Part shown: positions 61,149 to 64,000 of the stretch, piece by piece | Layout of the letters: each line of letters opens with the position of its first letter | Numbering within the stretch: the first letter of the stretch is position 1 | DNA from: Faecalicatena orotica | GTDB taxonomy: Bacteria; Bacillota; Clostridia; Lachnospirales; Lachnospiraceae | NCBI RefSeq assembly: GCF_003149245.1 | Contig: NZ_QGDL01000001.1 | Span: forward strand, 585,089 to 649,088 | DNA: 64,000 nt | Direction of reading: 5' to 3' | Program-made: the position numbers and the translations under genes | Notes under the pieces: model-generated | What the model was told of the DNA's origin: nothing | The model's input: the letters and a program-made list of their open reading frames with translations, nothing else | Databases searched by the model: none

Positions 61149-62519
61149 TTATCTGCCGCCTGTCAGGTTTTCTTTTTCTGTAAACAGCGCTTCCAGCGAA
61201 GGATACAGCTTTTTATATAGTTCAAATCGTTTCAGTAATATATCCCGGTAAGCCCCCGTCGGATAGATCACTGTATCTGTTTTACACAGACTGTGTGCCG
61301 CATTCTCGAGATCATCAAACAATCCATTTCCCACACCTGCAAGCATAACGGCCCCCATAGCAGAGGTATCATTTTCTTTTAAGGTCCTCACAGGCATCCC
61401 GAACAACTCCGCTTTCAGCGTATTGAGCGTCAGGTTTTTCGCCGCGCCGCCTGTCACTACGAGGGCCCTGCCTTCCGCCGACAGCTGAGTGTAAATGTGA
61501 TACAGGCTGAACACAATCCCCTCCATTACTGAATAGGCCAGATGACATTTTTCACATTGTCCGCTGATACCGAAGAACACTCCTCTTGCATCCGGATTCC
61601 ATATAGGAGCCCTCTCCCCGTTCAGGTATGGCAGAAAAATTGGAGGGTTGTCCCGGATACACGTTTCAATGTCTGCCTCCGGCGAAAAGTTTTTCAGGCA
61701 GAAATCCATTGATGCCCCGCTGGATGCGGTAACCCCGTAGTGGATAAAATCTTGAAAATATGGACCGCTCACCATTTTTGTATCACGGATTATCTGTTTC
61801 GTTAATACCCCGATATGCTCACTCGTACCCGTAATATCAAACACTTCGTTTCGGACCCCCATGCCCAACAGCCCTGCAAAAAAATCATTGCATCCTATAT
61901 ATACTGGTACGCCCGGCTTGAGTCCTGTCTGCGTATTGCTGACCTCCCCCGCTTTCTCCCAAGGGTACATGACCGGAGGGAGCGCCCCTGCTTCTATCCC
62001 GGCATATGCAAGTCCCCATTCACTGTACTGTGCCGTTTCCAGATTTGCCAGCCCTCTCCACGAATACAGGTCTGTCACCCGGTTTCCGGTCAGCGCTTCA
62101 CAGAGGAAATCCTTTGGCTGGCAGACAGTTTTAAAATTTCCGTAATGCTTCTTTATGTACATCAGCCGCGGAATCGGGTAAGAATGTATCTCCGGATGGG
62201 GCATCGAGATTTCCCTGAGAAATACATCTGCCCCGATTTCTTTCCTCAGTATGTCCAGTTCTTCTTTCCCTTCCGGTGACCTCCAGCTGATAACATCCCT
62301 GCCATCCACCACATATGTCCCTACCTGTGAAGACAGTCCCACCGCGGTGACGGATGAAGCGTCTATTTTCCCGACCGCCTGATACACGGCTTTTATCCAT
62401 GACTCACATCCTGAGCCGTCATATGTTTCTTTCACCTTTCTGACGGTACCGTCTGTATACCACTGAAGCAGCTTCACAGACGACGTTCCCAGATCGATTC
62501 CAAGTATACTCTGTCTCAA
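61149..62519 (-). CDS. FGGY-family carbohydrate kinase
   Basis: 456 residues of the FGGY kinase family (xylulokinase/gluconokinase-like), which phosphorylates a sugar or sugar alcohol with ATP. Phosphate-1 motif GIDLGTSSVKLLQW (about 6-19), adenosine-side motif VVTGGAAKNLTLNTLKAE. The sequence does not fix the substrate, but its operon (polyol-type dehydrogenases) implies a polyol or ketose. Its start overlaps the ADH gene's stop by 4 bp (ATGA), coupling translation. Confidence 0.9.
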   Translation of the reverse strand: MRQSILGIDLGTSSVKLLQWYTDGTVRKVKETYDGSGCESWIKAVYQAVGKIDASSVTAVGLSSQVGTYVVDGRDVISWRSPEGKEELDILRKEIGADVFLREISMPHPEIHSYPIPRLMYIKKHYGNFKTVCQPKDFLCEALTGNRVTDLYSWRGLANLETAQYSEWGLAYAGIEAGALPPVMYPWEKAGEVSNTQTGLKPGVPVYIGCNDFFAGLLGMGVRNEVFDITGTSEHIGVLTKQIIRDTKMVSGPYFQDFIHYGVTASSGASMDFCLKNFSPEADIETCIRDNPPIFLPYLNGERAPIWNPDARGVFFGISGQCEKCHLAYSVMEGIVFSLYHIYTQLSAEGRALVVTGGAAKNLTLNTLKAELFGMPVRTLKENDTSAMGAVMLAGVGNGLFDDLENAAHSLCKTDTVIYPTGAYRDILLKRFELYKKLYPSLEALFTEKENLTGGR

Positions 62520-63529
62520 AATTGAAACACCGCCTTTATGAATCCTTTCGGCCTGCTTCTTACCATTGCAAGCCCTTCTTCAAATTCCTCCAGATTCAGC
62601 TTCTTGCTTACAAAGCTTTCTATGTCAATCAGGCCTTCGGCCATATACGAAACAGCCTTTTTATGCATGTTCCAGTTGTTTCCTGCTCCGACCACCCTGA
62701 GGTTGTTGATATGGATATCGTCCATGCGGATGCTCATCGTTTTCCCCCTGCCATATCCGGCAAGTGCAACCGTTCCACCTTTTCTTGCAATCTTGAGGCA
62801 ATTCTGTATGCAGGATTCTATCCCAGTGGCATCAATCACCACATCGGAGCCGCCCGGATGCAGTCCTTTCATGACTTCCACAACATCCTCTTTTTCCGTT
62901 TCTATGGTAGCGCAGGCTCCCAGATTTCTTGCTTCTTCCAGCCGTTTTCCGGTGGACGCACATACTACAATCCTGCGTATTCCCATCGCCTTTGCCGCAG
63001 CCAGCATACACAGGCCGATGGAACCGGCCCCCATGATCATCAGGGTATCCCCGAATTTTGCCCCTGCCTTTTCAAGCGTTCCGAGTGCCACCCCAAGAGG
63101 CTCGCACAGTGCCCCGTGGTCAAAGGACACCTGTCCGGGAAGTTCACAGAGACCATAGGCGGGCACAATCACATACTCCGCATAGGCTCCGTTTCTTCTG
63201 AATCCGATTTCCTCAAATTCGCTGCAGTATCTCCAGTTACCACTCCTGCACGCATCACATTTCAGGCAGACCACGTCATTGCTCCCGATCACACGTTTTC
63301 CGATCCATGCTTCATCCTCTGCACTTCCCACGCTGTCAACAATCCCGCTCCATTCGTGTCCCGGAATCAGGGGGTAGTTTGCCGGGATATTGCCGTCTAT
63401 CACCTCCAGATCCGTGGCGCAGATGGCCGCGGACTTTACTTTCACACGCACAAAACCGGCCGGCGGCTCTGGCTTTTCCACCTCTTTCAGTAAAACGGTT
63501 CCCGGTTTCTCAACTACAATTGCCTTCAT
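62516..63529 (-). CDS. zinc-dependent alcohol dehydrogenase (sorbitol/galactitol-dehydrogenase-like)
   Basis: 337 residues of the medium-chain dehydrogenase family. Catalytic zinc-region GHEWSG (about 57) with the structural-zinc cluster CLKCDACRSGNWRYC (about 85-99); Rossmann motif GAGSIGLCMLAAAKAMG. It would oxidise a sugar alcohol or sugar-phosphate with NAD(P). I start it at ATG 63529; the longer frame to 63607 covers the ROK gene end. It overlaps the FGGY kinase start by 4 bp. Confidence 0.9.
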   Translation of the reverse strand: MKAIVVEKPGTVLLKEVEKPEPPAGFVRVKVKSAAICATDLEVIDGNIPANYPLIPGHEWSGIVDSVGSAEDEAWIGKRVIGSNDVVCLKCDACRSGNWRYCSEFEEIGFRRNGAYAEYVIVPAYGLCELPGQVSFDHGALCEPLGVALGTLEKAGAKFGDTLMIMGAGSIGLCMLAAAKAMGIRRIVVCASTGKRLEEARNLGACATIETEKEDVVEVMKGLHPGGSDVVIDATGIESCIQNCLKIARKGGTVALAGYGRGKTMSIRMDDIHINNLRVVGAGNNWNMHKKAVSYMAEGLIDIESFVSKKLNLEEFEEGLAMVRSRPKGFIKAVFQF

Positions 63530-63543
63530 GTTTTCATTCCTCC

Positions 63544-64000
63544 TCACAATTTTATTTTCCTGACTGCCTGATTCAGTGCCATCGCTGCAGCCCCGTAACA
63601 GGCACACCCCGCATCTGTTATGGAAAATGCTGCCCTGTCATTGATCCGGGTTACAGGCTCCATAAAAAATCTTTCGCTCTCCATAAGTTCCCCGCATAGA
63701 ATGATATCCGTTATATGAAATATTTTTCGCATATTATAAATCGAAATACCAAGCTTCGTCCCCATATCCTCAAATAGTGCCTTCGCCTGCGTTTCCCCCG
63801 CACCGGCGGCTTCTATCAGGCTTTCCAGAGTTCTTCCTGAAAGCTTTTCCAAACCATTGACCGAGGCATAGGCTTCCAGACATCCCCTGTCTTTGAAGGA
63901 ATCTGTGTCCTTGTCCCATGCTGCCAGTGTATGGGCGATTTCAAAGCGTCCCGTCCCCTTCAGGATAACAGCGTCAAGCATCACTGCCATGCCGATCCCC
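63544..64000 (-). CDS. ROK-family protein, C-terminal part (cut by window edge)
   Basis: Only the C-terminal 150 or so residues are inside the window; the frame runs on past base 64000. It carries ROK-like features: GIGMAVMLDAVILKGTGRFEIAHT, then AGAGETQAKALFEDMG, and a second-lobe IILCGELMES motif. ROK proteins are sugar kinases or repressors. It precedes the ADH gene by 14 bp, so it is the first visible gene of the polyol operon. Confidence 0.75.
   Translation of the reverse strand, partial: GIGMAVMLDAVILKGTGRFEIAHTLAAWDKDTDSFKDRGCLEAYASVNGLEKLSGRTLESLIEAAGAGETQAKALFEDMGTKLGISIYNMRKIFHITDIILCGELMESERFFMEPVTRINDRAAFSITDAGCACYGAAAMALNQAVRKIKL

Noticed and set aside
62522-63493. A long plus-strand open frame antisense to the zinc alcohol dehydrogenase gene
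   Set aside because: The minus frame has the catalytic and Rossmann motifs, start site and operon overlap; the plus frame has no recognizable domain and no ribosome binding site.
1-64000. Ribosomal RNA, tRNA, integrated phage or intact insertion sequences
   Set aside because: No cloverleaf-like segment, rRNA core, integrase, or paired terminal repeats were seen; only the decayed transposase at 23.7-24.5 kb.

Overview
The window reads as chromosome of a gut-type Firmicute of the Clostridia, most likely family Lachnospiraceae. The grounds are strong AAGGAGG-type ribosome binding sites, sigma-A-like promoters of the TTGACA-N17-TATAAT kind, paired DegV proteins, an iron-only-hydrogenase-like protein, hybrid kinases and a diguanylate cyclase that carry extracellular solute-binding domains, and no outer-membrane genes. 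I see no rRNA, tRNA, intact insertion sequence, CRISPR array or prophage. Species cannot be assigned from the sequence alone.

Layout. 1-3.1 kb: a small orphan gene, oleate hydratase and a TetR regulator. 3.2-9.0 kb: a complete ribose operon, rbsR-K-D-A-C-B on the minus strand, with a near-consensus promoter, an operator just after the -10 and two more operator-like palindromes inside rbsR and rbsD. 9.2-11.9 kb: a chemoreceptor and an AraC/GyrI-like regulator. 12.0-16.6 kb: a three-gene ABC transporter operon whose first gene fuses a MerR DNA-binding domain to an FtsX/MacB-type permease, behind a MerR-type promoter with a 19-bp spacer. 16.7-25.7 kb: a ferredoxin-type aldo-keto reductase homologue, a DedA protein, a double-solute-binding-domain GGDEF protein, an NMN-adenylyltransferase-like protein, a [FeFe]-hydrogenase-like protein, a decayed PD-(D/E)XK transposase and a DegV protein. 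25.9-35.5 kb: two hybrid histidine kinases, ferritin, an ECF sigma/anti-sigma pair, small regulators and a second DegV.

35.6-41.1 kb: a purine salvage operon of two adenine-deaminase paralogues and an NCS2 permease, led by a long structured 5' leader with a terminator. IMP dehydrogenase lies at 53-54 kb. 41.2-49.3 kb: two small TetR-controlled loci with readable operators, a von Willebrand A protein, and an AraC/prenyltransferase-fold pair. 49.4-58.4 kb: a third large hybrid kinase, guaB, a dicarboxylate/amino-acid symporter and a visibly AT-richer pair of orphan membrane-associated genes. 58.4-64 kb: a minus-strand sugar-alcohol operon of a ROK protein (cut by the window edge), a zinc alcohol dehydrogenase, an FGGY kinase, two tandem mannitol-1-phosphate-dehydrogenase-like proteins and a DUF5655 protein.

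Themes. The locus is rich in environmental sensing (three hybrid kinases, one GGDEF receptor, one chemoreceptor) and in sugar and purine uptake. The strongest candidate for an undescribed system is the MerR-permease fusion operon, in which part of the transporter appears to be its own transcription factor. Other points of interest are an adenine deaminase paralogue lacking expected metal-site motifs, two mannitol dehydrogenase paralogues that both lack the family's catalytic histidine, and the unassigned purine-operon leader.
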